Positions 48,576 through 58,859 of a DNA stretch of 64,000 bases are shown here, piece after piece. Both the position numbers and the translations under genes were made by a program. Each line of letters starts with the position of its first letter. The stretch's first letter is position 1. Origin of the DNA: an uncultured Bacteroidales bacterium (GTDB lineage Bacteria > Bacteroidota > Bacteroidia > Bacteroidales > Porphyromonadaceae); NCBI GenBank assembly GCA_902489445.1, contig CABTZX010000005.1, positions 1 through 64,000 on the forward strand, read 5' to 3'. Under the pieces are notes generated by a model. It was not told where the DNA came from and made no database searches. It worked only from the letters and a program-made list of their open reading frames with translations.

Positions 48576-48583
48576 TACCTTTG
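48576..48583 (+). promoter_or_regulatory. -7 box of the CoA-transferase gene
   Basis: TACCTTTG, 89 bp before the chosen ATG. The resulting 5' leader is about 80 nt. Confidence 0.6.
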
Positions 48584-48671
48584 GGCGTTACTCATTCCTT
48601 TGCAAAAGTACAAAGGAAGCGCGACACTTAGGCTATTGCCGGATGAAAAGAAGACCATTGATAGGAAAATA

Positions 48672-50153
48672 ATGTACAAAGTAATGAGTGCCGAAGAGGC
48701 GGCAAGGTTGATTAAAAATGGCGATAATGTGGGCGTGAGCGGGTTTACCCACGCCGGATGCCCTAAAGTGCTACCCAAAGCGATTGCTCGCTATGCCGAG
48801 GAAGAGCATCAAGCGGGGCGACCCTTCCGGATAGGGCTCTTTACGGGAGCCAGCACCTCCGATCGTTTGGACGGTGTTTTGGCGCGTGCTAAGGCAATTT
48901 CCTTCCGAACCCCATACCAATCTACCAAAGATTTGCGCGCCGCCATCAATAACGAGGAGGTGCACTATGTGGATATGCATCTATCCCAGCTCGCCCAAGA
49001 GATGCGCTCGGGCTTCTACGGAAATATAGATGTGGCGATTGTGGAAGCTGCTGAAGTGACCAATGATGGCGAGATTGTGCCCACTTGTGGCGTAGGAATT
49101 CTGCCTACCATATGCCGAATGGCAAAACGCATCATTGTGGAATTGAACGATAAGCATCCTGCCGCCATACGCGGTATGCACGACCTTGCGGAGCCTCTGG
49201 ACCCGCCTTTTCGCGAAGCAATCCCTATCTATCACCCGTCGGATCGCGTCGGCTTGCCCTACATTAAAGTAGATCCGGGCAAAATCGCTGCCATCGTAAA
49301 GACCAGCGAACCCAACGATGAGGGCAAATTTACTCCGGTGGACGAAGTAACCAAGGCGATTGGCGACAATGTGGCTGCTTTCCTTCACAAAGAACTTGTG
49401 GAAGGGCGCATCCCTAAAGAGTTTCTTCCCATTCAGAGCGGGGTGGGCAATGTGGCCAATGCCGTATTGGGTGCTTTGGGCGATAATAGTGATATCCCTG
49501 ACTTTAACGTCTACACCGAAGTGATTCAGGACTCGGTAATCGCACTGATGAATAAAGGGCGCGTTAAATTTGCCAGTGGTTGCTCGCTAACCGTATCCCG
49601 CAGCGTGATGCAGGATATATACGCTCGTTTGGACGAATTCCGTGATCGCATCGTATTGCGGCCTTCCGAATACTCAAACAACCCTGAAGTGGTGCGCCGT
49701 TTGGGCATCATTACCATCAATACTGCCTTAGAAGCCGATATTTTTGGTAATGTAAACTCCACACATGTAAACGGCGTGCGAATGATGAACGGGATCGGCG
49801 GATCGGGCGATTTTACCCGTAATGCCTATCTCTCCATATTCACCACCCCATCTACAGCCAAAAACGGCTCCATAAGTGCCTTTGTTCCGATGGTTTCGCA
49901 CCTCGATCACTCCGAACACTCGGTTAAGGTAATTATATCCGAATATGGCGTTGCCGACCTGCGCGGCAAGGATCCGCGCCAAAGAGCAAAATGTATTATC
50001 GAAAACTGCGTACATCCCGATTATCGCGAGCTACTCACCGAATACGTAGCTCGGACCCAATCGGTTCATACGCCGCACGATTTGCGCAATGCCTTCGCCT
50101 TCCATCGCGCAATTATCGAAGAGGGCGATATGCGTAAAGCACGATTTATTTGA
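48672..50153 (+). CDS. Acetyl-CoA hydrolase/CoA-transferase family enzyme
   Basis: 493 residues with the start at ATG 48672 (MYKVMSAEEAARLIK). The two-domain fold of succinyl/acetyl-CoA transferases is seen, with VGVSGFTHAGCPKVL and FTGASTSDRL early and the glycine-rich loop MNGIGGSGDFTRNAYL late, followed by VIISEYGVADLRGK. In Bacteroidales this enzyme is usually a succinyl-CoA:acetate (or propionate) CoA-transferase that makes short-chain acids during fermentation of amino acids. The true substrate cannot be read from sequence. pckA follows after 41 bp in the same direction. Confidence 0.85.
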   Translation: MYKVMSAEEAARLIKNGDNVGVSGFTHAGCPKVLPKAIARYAEEEHQAGRPFRIGLFTGASTSDRLDGVLARAKAISFRTPYQSTKDLRAAINNEEVHYVDMHLSQLAQEMRSGFYGNIDVAIVEAAEVTNDGEIVPTCGVGILPTICRMAKRIIVELNDKHPAAIRGMHDLAEPLDPPFREAIPIYHPSDRVGLPYIKVDPGKIAAIVKTSEPNDEGKFTPVDEVTKAIGDNVAAFLHKELVEGRIPKEFLPIQSGVGNVANAVLGALGDNSDIPDFNVYTEVIQDSVIALMNKGRVKFASGCSLTVSRSVMQDIYARLDEFRDRIVLRPSEYSNNPEVVRRLGIITINTALEADIFGNVNSTHVNGVRMMNGIGGSGDFTRNAYLSIFTTPSTAKNGSISAFVPMVSHLDHSEHSVKVIISEYGVADLRGKDPRQRAKCIIENCVHPDYRELLTEYVARTQSVHTPHDLRNAFAFHRAIIEEGDMRKARFI

Positions 50154-50194
50154 AACAAAACAGAGAAAACAAACTATAGTAATCTAAAAATATC

Positions 50195-51802
50195 ATGAAA
50201 CAACCGGATTTAAGTCAATACGGAATTACCGGGGTGAAGGAAGTGATCTACAATCCTTCCTACGATTTCCTATATAAGGAAGAACTCAAGCCCGAATTAA
50301 CCGGATACGAAAAAGGTCAGCTCACGGAGTTGGGTGCCGTTAATGTAATGACAGGTATCTACACCGGCCGAAGCCCCAAGGATAAGTTCTTTGTATACGA
50401 CGATACTACCAAAGATACCATCTGGTGGACCAGCGACGAATATAAGAACGATAATAAGCCCATCAAGCCCGAAGCGTGGAAAGAACTCAAAAAGATTGCC
50501 ACGGAAGAGTTGTCCCATAAGCGACTCTTTGTGGTAGATGCTTTTTGCGGTGCCAATGCCAATAGCAGGCTGAAGATACGTTTCATTATGGAAGTGGCCT
50601 GGCAGGCGCATTTTGTTACCAATATGTTCATTCGTCCTACCAAAGAGGAACTCGAAAACTTCGGTACGCCTGATTTTGTAGTGATGAACGCTTCCAAGGC
50701 AAAAGTTACCAACTACAAGGAATTGGGGCTGAACAGCGAAACAGCGGTAGTATTCAATCTGACCGAAAAGGTGCAGATTATTATCAACACCTGGTACGGC
50801 GGCGAAATGAAAAAGGGCATGTTCTCCTACATGAATTACCTCAATCCGCTCCGCGGAATGGCTTCCATGCACTGCTCCGCCAATACCAATCAGGCAGGAA
50901 CGGAAACCGCTATCTTCTTTGGGCTATCCGGAACCGGTAAAACCACCCTTTCCACCGATCCAAAGCGCAAACTGATTGGCGACGACGAACACGGATGGGA
51001 CGACGACGGAATCTTCAATTACGAAGGCGGTTGCTATGCAAAAGTGATCAACTTGAGCAAGGAAAACGAACCCGATATCTATAATGCAATCAAGCGCGAT
51101 GCGCTGCTTGAAAATGTGACGGTAGATGCCAACGGAAAAATCGACTTCTCCGATAAGAGCGTGACGGAAAATACGCGCGTTTCCTATCCTATCTATCACA
51201 TTCAGAACATAGTAAAGCCCATCAGTAAGGCGGGTCACGCCAATAAAGTTATATTCCTTTCCGCCGATGCCTTCGGCGTGTTGCCTCCCGTATCTATCCT
51301 TACGCCGGAACAGACGCAGTACTACTTCCTCAGTGGATTTACCGCTAAGCTGGCAGGAACGGAACGCGGTATCACCGAACCTACGCCCACCTTCTCCGCT
51401 TGCTTTGGAGCTGCATTCCTATCGCTACATCCAACTAAGTACGGCGAAGAATTGGTTAAGAAAATGAAGATGGTAGGTGCCAAGGCTTACCTCGTTAATA
51501 CCGGATGGAACGGAACCGGCAAACGTATCTCTATTAAGGATACGCGCGCCATTATTGACGCTATTCTGGATGGAAGCATCGATAAGGCTCCCACGAAAAC
51601 GATGCCTTACTTCAACTTCCTCGTGCCTACCGAGCTGCCCGGCGTAGATAGCGGCATCCTCGATCCGCGCGATACGTATCGCGACGCCAAGGAGTGGGAC
51701 GAAAAGGCGCGCGATCTTGCGCAGCGCTTTATCACCAACTTCCATAAGTTCACCGGCAACGACTTGGGCAAAAAGCTGGTAGCTGCCGGCCCCGCCCTCT
51801 AA
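50195..51802 (+). CDS. pckA: Phosphoenolpyruvate carboxykinase (ATP)
   Basis: 535 residues, the normal length. The kinase loop [20 protein letters not shown], the metal-binding [20 protein letters not shown] and the LDPRDTY-like end ([18 protein letters not shown]) are all present, and the oxaloacetate-binding Arg is seen in [12 protein letters not shown]. It interconverts oxaloacetate and PEP with ATP. In anaerobic Bacteroidales it often fixes CO2 in the direction of oxaloacetate. A strong terminator follows. Confidence 0.95.
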   Translation: MKQPDLSQYGITGVKEVIYNPSYDFLYKEELKPELTGYEKGQLTELGAVNVMTGIYTGRSPKDKFFVYDDTTKDTIWWTSDEYKNDNKPIKPEAWKELKKIATEELSHKRLFVVDAFCGANANSRLKIRFIMEVAWQAHFVTNMFIRPTKEELENFGTPDFVVMNASKAKVTNYKELGLNSETAVVFNLTEKVQIIINTWYGGEMKKGMFSYMNYLNPLRGMASMHCSANTNQAGTETAIFFGLSGTGKTTLSTDPKRKLIGDDEHGWDDDGIFNYEGGCYAKVINLSKENEPDIYNAIKRDALLENVTVDANGKIDFSDKSVTENTRVSYPIYHIQNIVKPISKAGHANKVIFLSADAFGVLPPVSILTPEQTQYYFLSGFTAKLAGTERGITEPTPTFSACFGAAFLSLHPTKYGEELVKKMKMVGAKAYLVNTGWNGTGKRISIKDTRAIIDAILDGSIDKAPTKTMPYFNFLVPTELPGVDSGILDPRDTYRDAKEWDEKARDLAQRFITNFHKFTGNDLGKKLVAAGPAL

Positions 51803-51834
51803 GCGTGCCCTAATCCTTCATTCTTTATAAAAAG

Positions 51835-51868
51835 GAGGTTCGTCGTATATGTTCGGCGAACCTCTTTT
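51835..51868 (+). terminator. Intrinsic terminator of pckA
   Basis: GAGGTTCG (51835-51842) pairs with CGAACCTC (51857-51864), followed by TTTT. Confidence 0.85.
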
Positions 51869-51880
51869 CAGCTTCTTCCG

Positions 51881-51968
51881 AAACATCTATACCTCTCGTT
51901 GGAAACGTATATACCTCTCACGCAAAACGTATATACCTTTCTGTTGAAATGTATGGATGTTTTTTCAA
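51881..51968. repeat. Four-unit 22-bp array, degenerate AAAGGTATATACC family
   Basis: Units start at 51881, 51903, 51925 and 51947: AAACATCTATACCTCTCGTT, AAACGTATATACCTCTCACG, AAACGTATATACCTTTCTGT and AAATGTATGGATGTTTT. The last is eroded. Confidence 0.85.
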
Positions 51969-52572
51969 GGGCTTGGCGTGCGGCGCCTCATTCAGGCAGG
52001 ATGGCGCGCGAAAGGCGGTCCTATAAATCTATGGGCAAAAGGCTCGGCAAGGCGGTTTTGTACAAGCAAAATGCTCCCATTTCCCCTATTTGCTGCGCAG
52101 AGGTGTTTCTAATTAAAACGATTTGAGTACATTTGTAGCGGAATGAGAGTGTGGAATCGTCATACGTGCTTGAGAGGAAGAGGCAGAAGCTGTAACGCGA
52201 TGCGTTTTGTTGGGTGCGGGTGCGGTTCCCTGTATGTGGGAAGGTGAGGTAGTGTTATTGGTTAGCGCGGGGAAGAAATCTCCTTACACAAAAAGTGAAC
52301 AATGGAGTTTTCGTGCTGTTCCTAATGTGGGGATAGGCGAGCGCTTGTTCTTTGATAGGGTAGTAACGGCTCTTTTTGTGAAAAGAGCTCGGGGAAAGAT
52401 AGCGAATATAGCGGTTCGTTACCTCGCCCCTCGGTTTGCTTCCCAAGGAATAATTGACTACCTTTAGACTAAGTGTTGCGTTAAGTAGATAACTGAAGAG
52501 AACTCAAACAGTATAGGAAACAATAATAAAAGCCACACTTGTGGCACAGGTATAACATATAAAGTACTAAGT
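51969..52572 (+). other. 600-bp gap with promoters, no recognised gene
   Basis: A TACATTTG box lies at 52128-52135. A perfect hairpin GCTCTTTT/AAAAGAGC lies at 52369-52376/52381-52388. TACCTTTA at 52459-52466 sits about 107 bp before the first LRR gene and is its probable -7 box. An 86-codon frame at 52207-52467 has no family resemblance. A short transcript from 52142 is possible but I see no conserved structure. Confidence 0.45.
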
Positions 52573-54246
52573 ATGAAAACGACTATTACAAAAGGATTGC
52601 AAAGTGCTGCATTAGCACTTGTCGTACTGCTCGGAGCCATACTCCCGGCAACATCGCAGACTCTGACGATGACTACGGCAAAAAAAGTGGGGGACAAGAT
52701 TCGTGTCTATCTGACGCCTCAAACTAATGAATTGACGATCACCGGGGTGGAAGAAAAACCGATGGCTGGTTACTTTTCCTATACCCTTAAGGATCAAACT
52801 GTGACGTTCACAGGAGGTATTAGGAATTTTGAATGCAGTGGTCAAGAACTTACGGCAATAACCCTCGACAAAATGAGCGGATTGACAAGTTTGATTGTTG
52901 ATAATAACCAGTTGGCTACTTTGGATGTAACTCAATGCTCGGATTTGGTAAACCTGGATTGTCACACAAATAAATTGACTTCGCTGAATTTTGCTGAATG
53001 CAAGAGTTTGGGTGATTTGGAATGCTCAAATAATCTTCTGACCGAATTGTCTTTTTCGGGCAACGAAAGTTTGGATTGGTTAGATTGTTCAAAAAATAAG
53101 CTTACCACGCTCGATCTTTCCAAGCTGGAAAGAATATCGTGGCTGGATTGCTCCGCTAACCAATTGGCTAAGTTGGACGTATCCGCATCTGAAATGCTTG
53201 CTACACTTCGTTGCAGCAGCAATAAAATGACTGAGCTGAATGTGGAAGATTGCGATAATCTCGCCTTTATTTATTGTCCTGATAACTTGCTTTCCTGCTC
53301 CGCTATGGAAACTATAGCAGATCAAGTTGCCGTAAAGAGGGATGATCCGGCTGAAATCTATGTGGTTACAAGAGATGAAAAAAGCGTTGAACCCGGTAAG
53401 GGTAACGTATTTACCACTCATGCCGCTGAAATCGTCAAGGCAAAGAATTGGAAAGTTTATTCCGATGTAGGTGTTTCTTTATATGAGAAAACTGAATATG
53501 CCGGCCGTGAAGGTTCCTGCAAGGAAGGCGAAATTACCTTTAAAGTTTCTGCAGAAGAAAACGCAAAGGGTACTGTAACGATTAAGGGTGCCGATAATCT
53601 TAACGCAGTTAAGTACGGAACGGAACTGACGGTTGAAGCTAAACCTAACGAACATTACAGATTGCTTTCCATTATGGCGGGCGATTTGGAAATAACCGAA
53701 AGCAAAACCTTTACTGTAAAGGAAAGTGTAGTGGTTAAGGCTGTGTTTGTAGAAGAAACCTTTAAGGTAACCACTGCTCCGATGACCAATGGTTCTATTT
53801 CCTTCGTTGGACCTGAAGATATGGATCTGGACCTGAATAACGTTCCTTATAACACCGAATTGCGTGTTATGATTAATGCAAATGAAGGTTACGAACTAGA
53901 ATCCCTGAAGGCCAATGACGAAGATATTACCGAAAGCAAAAAGTTTGTTGTGAAAGGCGAAGTTACGGTAACCGCACTTTTCCGCACACCTGCAGGAAAA
54001 GTAGTTGAAACAACCATCGCCATCTTCCCCAACCCGGCTCAAACCAATATGGTATTGCGCGGTGCTGCTCCTTTCTCTGAAGTAGTTGTATACAGCTTGG
54101 AAGGTGCACAGCTTTTGAGCGCTACTGCCGATGAAGCCGGTAACGCACACATTAACGTGGCTACGCTTGCTAATGGTCAGTATCTCGTATCTGTACGCGA
54201 TAACGACAATAAGCTCCACTCGGAACTGGTAACGGTAAAACGCTAA
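52573..54246 (+). CDS. LRR protein with T9SS sorting tail (InlJ-like), first of a pair
   Basis: 557 residues with a signal peptide (ALALVVLLGAILPATSQ). About seven leucine-rich repeats of 21-22 residues at ~80-250 read LTSLIVDNNQLATLDVTQCS, LVNLDCHTNKLTSLNFAECK, LDWLDCSKNKLTTLDLSKLE. Two beta-rich repeat domains follow, at ~320-395 (GTVTIKGADNLNAVKYGTEL) and ~398-470, and a Por-type sorting tail at ~475-557 (IAIFPNPAQTNMVLRGAAPF, GQYLVSV). It resembles P. gingivalis InlJ in architecture. It is probably on the cell surface, binding host or bacterial molecules; the ligand is unknown. Its paralogue follows after 83 bp. Confidence 0.85.
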   Translation: MKTTITKGLQSAALALVVLLGAILPATSQTLTMTTAKKVGDKIRVYLTPQTNELTITGVEEKPMAGYFSYTLKDQTVTFTGGIRNFECSGQELTAITLDKMSGLTSLIVDNNQLATLDVTQCSDLVNLDCHTNKLTSLNFAECKSLGDLECSNNLLTELSFSGNESLDWLDCSKNKLTTLDLSKLERISWLDCSANQLAKLDVSASEMLATLRCSSNKMTELNVEDCDNLAFIYCPDNLLSCSAMETIADQVAVKRDDPAEIYVVTRDEKSVEPGKGNVFTTHAAEIVKAKNWKVYSDVGVSLYEKTEYAGREGSCKEGEITFKVSAEENAKGTVTIKGADNLNAVKYGTELTVEAKPNEHYRLLSIMAGDLEITESKTFTVKESVVVKAVFVEETFKVTTAPMTNGSISFVGPEDMDLDLNNVPYNTELRVMINANEGYELESLKANDEDITESKKFVVKGEVTVTALFRTPAGKVVETTIAIFPNPAQTNMVLRGAAPFSEVVVYSLEGAQLLSATADEAGNAHINVATLANGQYLVSVRDNDNKLHSELVTVKR

Positions 54247-54329
54247 AGTGTATTTATGTTCGGAGGATCCGTCTATGGGCGGTTCCCCTCCTGAACGAAA
54301 CTATATAGAAAACAAGAAAGAAAACTGAT

Positions 54330-56030
54330 ATGAAATTCAATTTGAAGAGCAATTTGTTGCTTACGGTATCGTTGGCGTTACCCACTTTGCTGGGAACCGC
54401 GATGACGATGGATGCGCAGAGCATTTCCTTCGAAACAACGAGAAGTGCCGGTAACCAGGTAGAACTCGCGATACAGGCTAATGGCCCCGTTACAGCTGAA
54501 GGGATCAAAGGAACTATTGTGCCCGACGGGAAGGAAAGACCATACATTTTAACCGCACAAAATGTAACCATAGAAGGAGACTTGATTTCGTTCAAGGCTG
54601 AAAGTAACCAGATAACGGTTTTAACCCTTACGGATTGCGATAATTTGGATGAAATAAAGATATTTGGTAACCTGCTGACCACGTTGGATGTTACCAAGTG
54701 TCCCGCTCTGAAAAACTTGGACTGCTCCAAAAACCAGCTTACAGAACTGAAGTTGACAAACAGGAGCAATCTTGAAAAAGTAGATGCTTCACTGAATCAC
54801 CTCGTTGGGTTGGATCTGACCGGCTGCAGCAATCTTTTAAGGGTTGATGTGGGTTCCAATGAACTTCTCTCTTTGGATGTGTCCCCGTGTACCAAACTTC
54901 AGGAATTGGTTTGCTATAAGAACCAAATTTCAACTCTTTCTTTGTCAGAATGCAAGGATTTGCGTAAATTATTGTGTCAGAGCAATAATATAACAGAGTT
55001 TGATGCTTCACAGTGCCCCGGGCTTACTTATCTTGATATTGGCTTTAACCAGCTGAAAACGCTTGATATGACTTCGTGTGAGCACATCAATTGGTTCTAC
55101 TGCGGAGGTAACCTGCTCGAAGAGTTGAAAATATCCAACCGAAAAGAATTGGAATGGATGTGGTGCTTCAATAACAAGCTCACCTCTTTGGATCTCTCCG
55201 GATGTAAAAGGTTAAAGTGGGCTTTCTGCTTCTACAACAAATTGACCTCGCTTAACCTCGAAGGCTGTGAGGATTTGGATTTCCTCTGCTGCGAATCAAA
55301 TCGCCTCAGTTGTGATGAAATGGATAAAGTGGTTGCCGCTCTTCCCAAACTCCCCCTCTCGCGTGAAGCTAAGTTGGAAGTAGTTACCGAAGAAGAACGC
55401 CGTGCAGCTCCCGGTGGTGGTAACATTATGACTCAGGAAGCGGTTGAACTTGCCAAGAGCAAGAACTGGATGGTTTGCTTCGTTGCTGAAGCCGGATCGC
55501 ACCAGTTTGCTCTTTATAACGGTAGAGAAGGTTCCTGCCACGATGGTAAGCTTTCCTTCAAGGTTACACTGTCACCCACAACCAACGGAACAGTTAAACT
55601 CGTAGGAGTGGAAGACTTCGAAAATGTTCCTTACGGACAGGTAATCAAGGTTGAAGTAACTCCCGATAAAAATTGCGAACTAGTGTCTCTTAAGGTGAAC
55701 AATAAGGACATCTCTAAGAGCAAGAGCTTTGTAGTTAATAAGAACATGGTGGTTACCGCCACATTCAGAAATCCGGCAAATGAAGTAGTAACCGAAAAGG
55801 TTGCTCTTTATCCGAATCCCGCTCGTGAATCAGTAGTGCTCAATGGTGCTGCCGCCCTTTCCGAAGTAAGGCTTTACACCGTTAATGGTGAACTGCTTAT
55901 GGTCGAAAAGGCAGACGAAGCCGGTCGGGCTACCTTGAATGTTGCTGAAGTTCCTGAAGGTAAGTACTTGGTTGTATACCAGGATGCTGCTGATCAGAAC
56001 CACACGGAACAACTTATGGTTGCTCGTTAA
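54330..56030 (+). CDS. LRR protein with T9SS sorting tail (InlJ-like), second of a pair
   Basis: 566 residues with a signal peptide (LLLTVSLALPTLLGTAMTMDAQ). LRRs at ~95-330 are of the same type as the upstream gene (LKNLDCSKNQLTELKLTNRS, LTYLDIGFNQLKTLDMTSCE, LEWMWCFNNKLTSLDLSGCK), with about two or three more repeats. A single beta repeat (GTVKLVGVEDFENVPYGQVI, ~410-475) replaces the pair. The C-terminal sorting tail reads ALYPNPARESVVLNGAAALS and GKYLVVY. This is clearly a tandem duplicate with divergent LRR numbers and flanking residues, and both are secreted by T9SS. Confidence 0.85.
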   Translation: MKFNLKSNLLLTVSLALPTLLGTAMTMDAQSISFETTRSAGNQVELAIQANGPVTAEGIKGTIVPDGKERPYILTAQNVTIEGDLISFKAESNQITVLTLTDCDNLDEIKIFGNLLTTLDVTKCPALKNLDCSKNQLTELKLTNRSNLEKVDASLNHLVGLDLTGCSNLLRVDVGSNELLSLDVSPCTKLQELVCYKNQISTLSLSECKDLRKLLCQSNNITEFDASQCPGLTYLDIGFNQLKTLDMTSCEHINWFYCGGNLLEELKISNRKELEWMWCFNNKLTSLDLSGCKRLKWAFCFYNKLTSLNLEGCEDLDFLCCESNRLSCDEMDKVVAALPKLPLSREAKLEVVTEEERRAAPGGGNIMTQEAVELAKSKNWMVCFVAEAGSHQFALYNGREGSCHDGKLSFKVTLSPTTNGTVKLVGVEDFENVPYGQVIKVEVTPDKNCELVSLKVNNKDISKSKSFVVNKNMVVTATFRNPANEVVTEKVALYPNPARESVVLNGAAALSEVRLYTVNGELLMVEKADEAGRATLNVAEVPEGKYLVVYQDAADQNHTEQLMVAR

Positions 56031-56113
56031 TAGTGGCATAGTTTAGTTACGGTTGGAAGTTGCGTGATACATTCCTAAGCTTCCCTCCGTATACTCGAAC
56101 GAAGCAAAATAGG

Positions 56114-56150
56114 TACCGCCCTCTTCTTCGGAAGGGAGCGGTATTTTATT
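56114..56150 (+). terminator. Intrinsic terminator after the LRR pair
   Basis: TACCGC (56114-56119) pairs with GCGGTA (56138-56143), with CTCTTC/GAAGGG inside, followed by TTTTATTG. It is 85 bp after the stop codon. Confidence 0.8.
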
Positions 56151-56223
56151 GTGTCTACTCTGATTGTTACGAGTTAAAGTTCGGTAGGGCACTATCCCCA
56201 AGATCAGCTTTGTGCAGAACAAT

Positions 56224-56249
56224 ATGCCTTCCGTTTGAGGGGAAGGCAT
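56224..56249. terminator. Perfect hairpin downstream of comB
   Basis: ATGCCTTCC (56224-56232) pairs with GGAAGGCAT (56241-56249), 9 bp with an 8-nt loop. On the minus strand ATTGTTC follows. It could end the comB transcript, but the U-tract is poor. Confidence 0.45.
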
Positions 56250-56350
56250 ACACTTTATGTGGAAAAGGTGTGCGTTGTTATAATCTGTCTATACAGAATA
56301 CACCTGGGATAGGTGTGCGGTGTGCTATTCGGAGGGTGGCGTGCAGTGCG

Positions 56351-57091
56351 TCATTCGGGGAGGATGGCGCGCGAAAGGCGGTCGTAGTGCGGAACGAGTT
56401 GCTCCGTATCGCGCTGTAAGCAGGCGGCAATCGCTTCGAAGGGGAGGAACGCGCGGAGGCGTTTAAAGTGCTCTCCTTGGCCAATCGCTTGTACGTGTCC
56501 GTCACCGGCATGCTGCGCTGCCAGTAGCCCAAGGTACGTGCCGTCGTCCGGATCTATACGAACACCCCGATGCATCAGCTCTTGTGCCAGATAGCCGGCA
56601 AAGAGGGAATCCTCAAGACTAGCGCGCCCTTTCCAGCCGGCGCCTACAATCAGCACCGAGGCATCCGCATAACGTGTGGAAAGAAGCTGCGCTACAGCAC
56701 TAAGATTGGTAAAAGCACCGATGTAAATAGTAGCATTACTACGCTGCTCTAAGCTGCGGAGCGCTCCCGTTCCATTGGTTGTGCTCAGATAGATGGTTTT
56801 GCCCGCTACCAGCGAGCGTTTGTATTCTGCCGGGTCGTTGCCCAATTGCGCCCCTTCCATGCGTTTACCACCGCGTTCTACGGCTACCAGTGCGTTGGCT
56901 TCGCCTACATGACGCAACGTTTCGGGTGCATCGGCAAGCGGAACCACACAGCGCGCACCCATCGCCAATGCATGCGTAATGGTTGCCGTAGCCCGTAAGG
57001 CATCTACAACCACCGCCACATCGTACGGATGCGTATCGTCAGCCGTATAGCGTTCTATAAGGCTTCGGCTCGGACAGTGCGCCAAATACAT
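56351..57091 (-). CDS. comB: 2-phosphosulfolactate phosphatase family protein (ComB-like)
   Basis: 246 residues. The family signature VVVDALRATATITHALAMGA and later STTNGTGALRSL and VLIVGAGWKGRASLEDSLFAG match the ComB family of Mg-dependent acid phosphatases. In methanogens the enzyme acts in coenzyme M biosynthesis; in Bacteroidota its substrate is unclear and the other coenzyme M genes are not seen here, so the name refers to family. Its start ATG overlaps the upstream stop codon (TAATG), so it is coupled to the small membrane protein. Confidence 0.75.
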   Translation of the reverse strand: MYLAHCPSRSLIERYTADDTHPYDVAVVVDALRATATITHALAMGARCVVPLADAPETLRHVGEANALVAVERGGKRMEGAQLGNDPAEYKRSLVAGKTIYLSTTNGTGALRSLEQRSNATIYIGAFTNLSAVAQLLSTRYADASVLIVGAGWKGRASLEDSLFAGYLAQELMHRGVRIDPDDGTYLGLLAAQHAGDGHVQAIGQGEHFKRLRAFLPFEAIAACLQRDTEQLVPHYDRLSRAILPE

Positions 57092-57525
57092 TATGCTTTT
57101 TCGCTCTTTGGGTCGAGCGGCTCCTTATCTTTTCCCGAATCGGGGTAGAGGCGAGCAAAACAGTTCTGCATCGCTTCAATAAACTGCTCTCCATCCTTCA
57201 GCTTTAGGTAGCTTGTTCCGCTGCCTGTGGTGAGCTTCACTTCGTGCGTTCGTGCCATTTGTTCTACTCGAATTATCGAGCGTAACGAGGTAACGCAACA
57301 TAACTTTTTGCCAAAAACGGTAGCGGCTTGCAGCTCGCCTTCCGCTTCATTGATGTAGTAAAATACCTTTTTTCGGTACAGCAATACGCTTACCACCAGC
57401 CAAAAGAGCGGTAGCGAGGCAAATGTGTACCATGGGGCATTGCTCTGCGGTACTAACCAAACGAGCAGGAGCAGGACGAAAACGAGCAATACCGCGCTGA
57501 TTATAAGCGCGGTAGCTCGGTTCAT
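57091..57525 (-). CDS. Small membrane protein with PH-like C-terminus
   Basis: 144 residues from the ATG at 57525 (MNRATALIIS); a TTG at 57576 is an alternative start. Two membrane helices (ALIISAVLLVFVLLLLVWLV, TFASLPLFWLVVSVLLYR) are followed by a beta-rich cytoplasmic region (VFYYINEAEGELQAATVFGK, LRSIIRVEQMARTHEVKL) resembling bacterial PH domains. The last 15 residues are charged. No function can be given. It lies between gcvT and comB in a minus-strand operon. Confidence 0.65.
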   Translation of the reverse strand: MNRATALIISAVLLVFVLLLLVWLVPQSNAPWYTFASLPLFWLVVSVLLYRKKVFYYINEAEGELQAATVFGKKLCCVTSLRSIIRVEQMARTHEVKLTTGSGTSYLKLKDGEQFIEAMQNCFARLYPDSGKDKEPLDPKSEKA

Positions 57526-57583
57526 CCGTATGCGGCAATAGTGCCGTGCCGACTCCGGTACGGAGGTGGGTGTCAAAACGAAA

Positions 57584-58669
57584 CTACTTTCGGAAAGGTA
57601 GTTTTACAATTTCCGCCGAAAGGTTTCGGTTCCGCACCGTGATGCCTATCTCAGTGCCTACTTTGGCGTAGGCTTTTTCCACATAGCCCAGTCCGATACC
57701 CTTCTTCAGTGCGGGCGACATGGTGCCACTCGTTACCTTGCCAATTACCGTACCTTCGGCATTGACAATGGGGTAATCTTTTCTCGGAATGCCTTTATCC
57801 TTAAGCTCAAACGCCACTAACTTACGTTTTGTTGCGCCTGCTTTCTGCTCTTCCAACAGAGCGCGTCCGATCAGTTCCTGCTTGTTGTCCGTCAGCTTTG
57901 TGATCCATCCCAATCCGGCTTCAATGGGCGAGGTGCTCTCGTCAATGTCGTTGCCGTAGAGGCAGAAGCCCATTTCCAAGCGAAGCGTATCGCGGCATCC
58001 TAAGCCGGCAGGCATCAGACCATACTTTTTGCCTGTTTCGAACAGTGCGTTCCAGATCTTTTCCGCATAAGTGGGGTAGAAGTATAGTTCAAAGCCACCT
58101 GCACCCGTATAGCCTGTGTTGGAGACTATTACGTTCGGACAACCGGCAACCGTGCCAACCTTGAACGTGTAGTAGGGTATTTCGCTCAGCTTAAGATCGG
58201 TCAGCTCCTGAATCAGTGCCGTCGCTTTGGGACCCTGAATGGCAAGCTGTGCAATATTATCGGAGGCGTTTTCTAACTCGGCGCCGCAATTGTGCGCTTC
58301 GCACCACGCCCAGTCCTTTTCAATATTGGCGGCATTGGGCACCATCATATACTTATCTTCCTCGTAGCGGTAGAGCAGGAAGTCGTCCATTATACCGCCC
58401 TTTTCGGTCGGGAAACAGCTGTATTGAATCTGCCCAACCTCAAGTTTGGAGGCATCGTTGGAGGATACTTTTTGCAGGAAACGGAGCGCATTCGGCCCTT
58501 TCACCCAAAATTCTCCCATATGCGATACATCAAATACACCCACATTTTGCAGCACATTCATGTGCTCTTCAATGATTCCGGTATATTCAATCGGCATGTT
58601 GTAGCCGGCAAATTCGTGCATTTTCGCACCCAAGGCGATATGCTTTTCCGTAAACGGTGTTTTTTTCAT
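57584..58669 (-). CDS. gcvT: Aminomethyltransferase, glycine cleavage T protein
   Basis: 361 residues with the start at ATG 58669 ([10 protein letters not shown]); the frame extends 12 codons further. The GcvT fold is indicated by [54 protein letters not shown] and the late region [20 protein letters not shown]. It transfers the methylene group of the aminomethyl-lipoyl H protein to tetrahydrofolate with release of ammonia. The other subunits (GcvH, GcvP) are not in the window. A -7 box lies just upstream. Confidence 0.95.
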   Translation of the reverse strand: MKKTPFTEKHIALGAKMHEFAGYNMPIEYTGIIEEHMNVLQNVGVFDVSHMGEFWVKGPNALRFLQKVSSNDASKLEVGQIQYSCFPTEKGGIMDDFLLYRYEEDKYMMVPNAANIEKDWAWCEAHNCGAELENASDNIAQLAIQGPKATALIQELTDLKLSEIPYYTFKVGTVAGCPNVIVSNTGYTGAGGFELYFYPTYAEKIWNALFETGKKYGLMPAGLGCRDTLRLEMGFCLYGNDIDESTSPIEAGLGWITKLTDNKQELIGRALLEEQKAGATKRKLVAFELKDKGIPRKDYPIVNAEGTVIGKVTSGTMSPALKKGIGLGYVEKAYAKVGTEIGITVRNRNLSAEIVKLPFRK

Positions 58670-58702
58670 ATGCTTTTTCTTTCGTTTTTGCTTGTTCTTG
58701 CA

Positions 58703-58710
58703 CAAAGGTA
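58703..58710 (-). promoter_or_regulatory. -7 box of gcvT
   Basis: The minus strand reads TTACCTTTGTGC, with TACCTTTG matching TAnnTTTG, 34 bp before the start. Confidence 0.6.
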
Positions 58711-58859
58711 ACGCATTTGCACCGGATTAAAGCACACCAACTATCACGAGTGCTTAGCCCTTTCCCATTTACCGACTTTCCCCTTGCTTTCCATTAGCGA
58801 CGCTGATTGATATCAAACAGTAACGCAATACACTAAGCAGAGCTTTTTACATATGTCAA

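Noticed and set aside
52207..52467. 86-codon frame before the LRR pair
   Set aside because: No signal, no family resemblance, and it ends within the probable promoter of the LRR gene.
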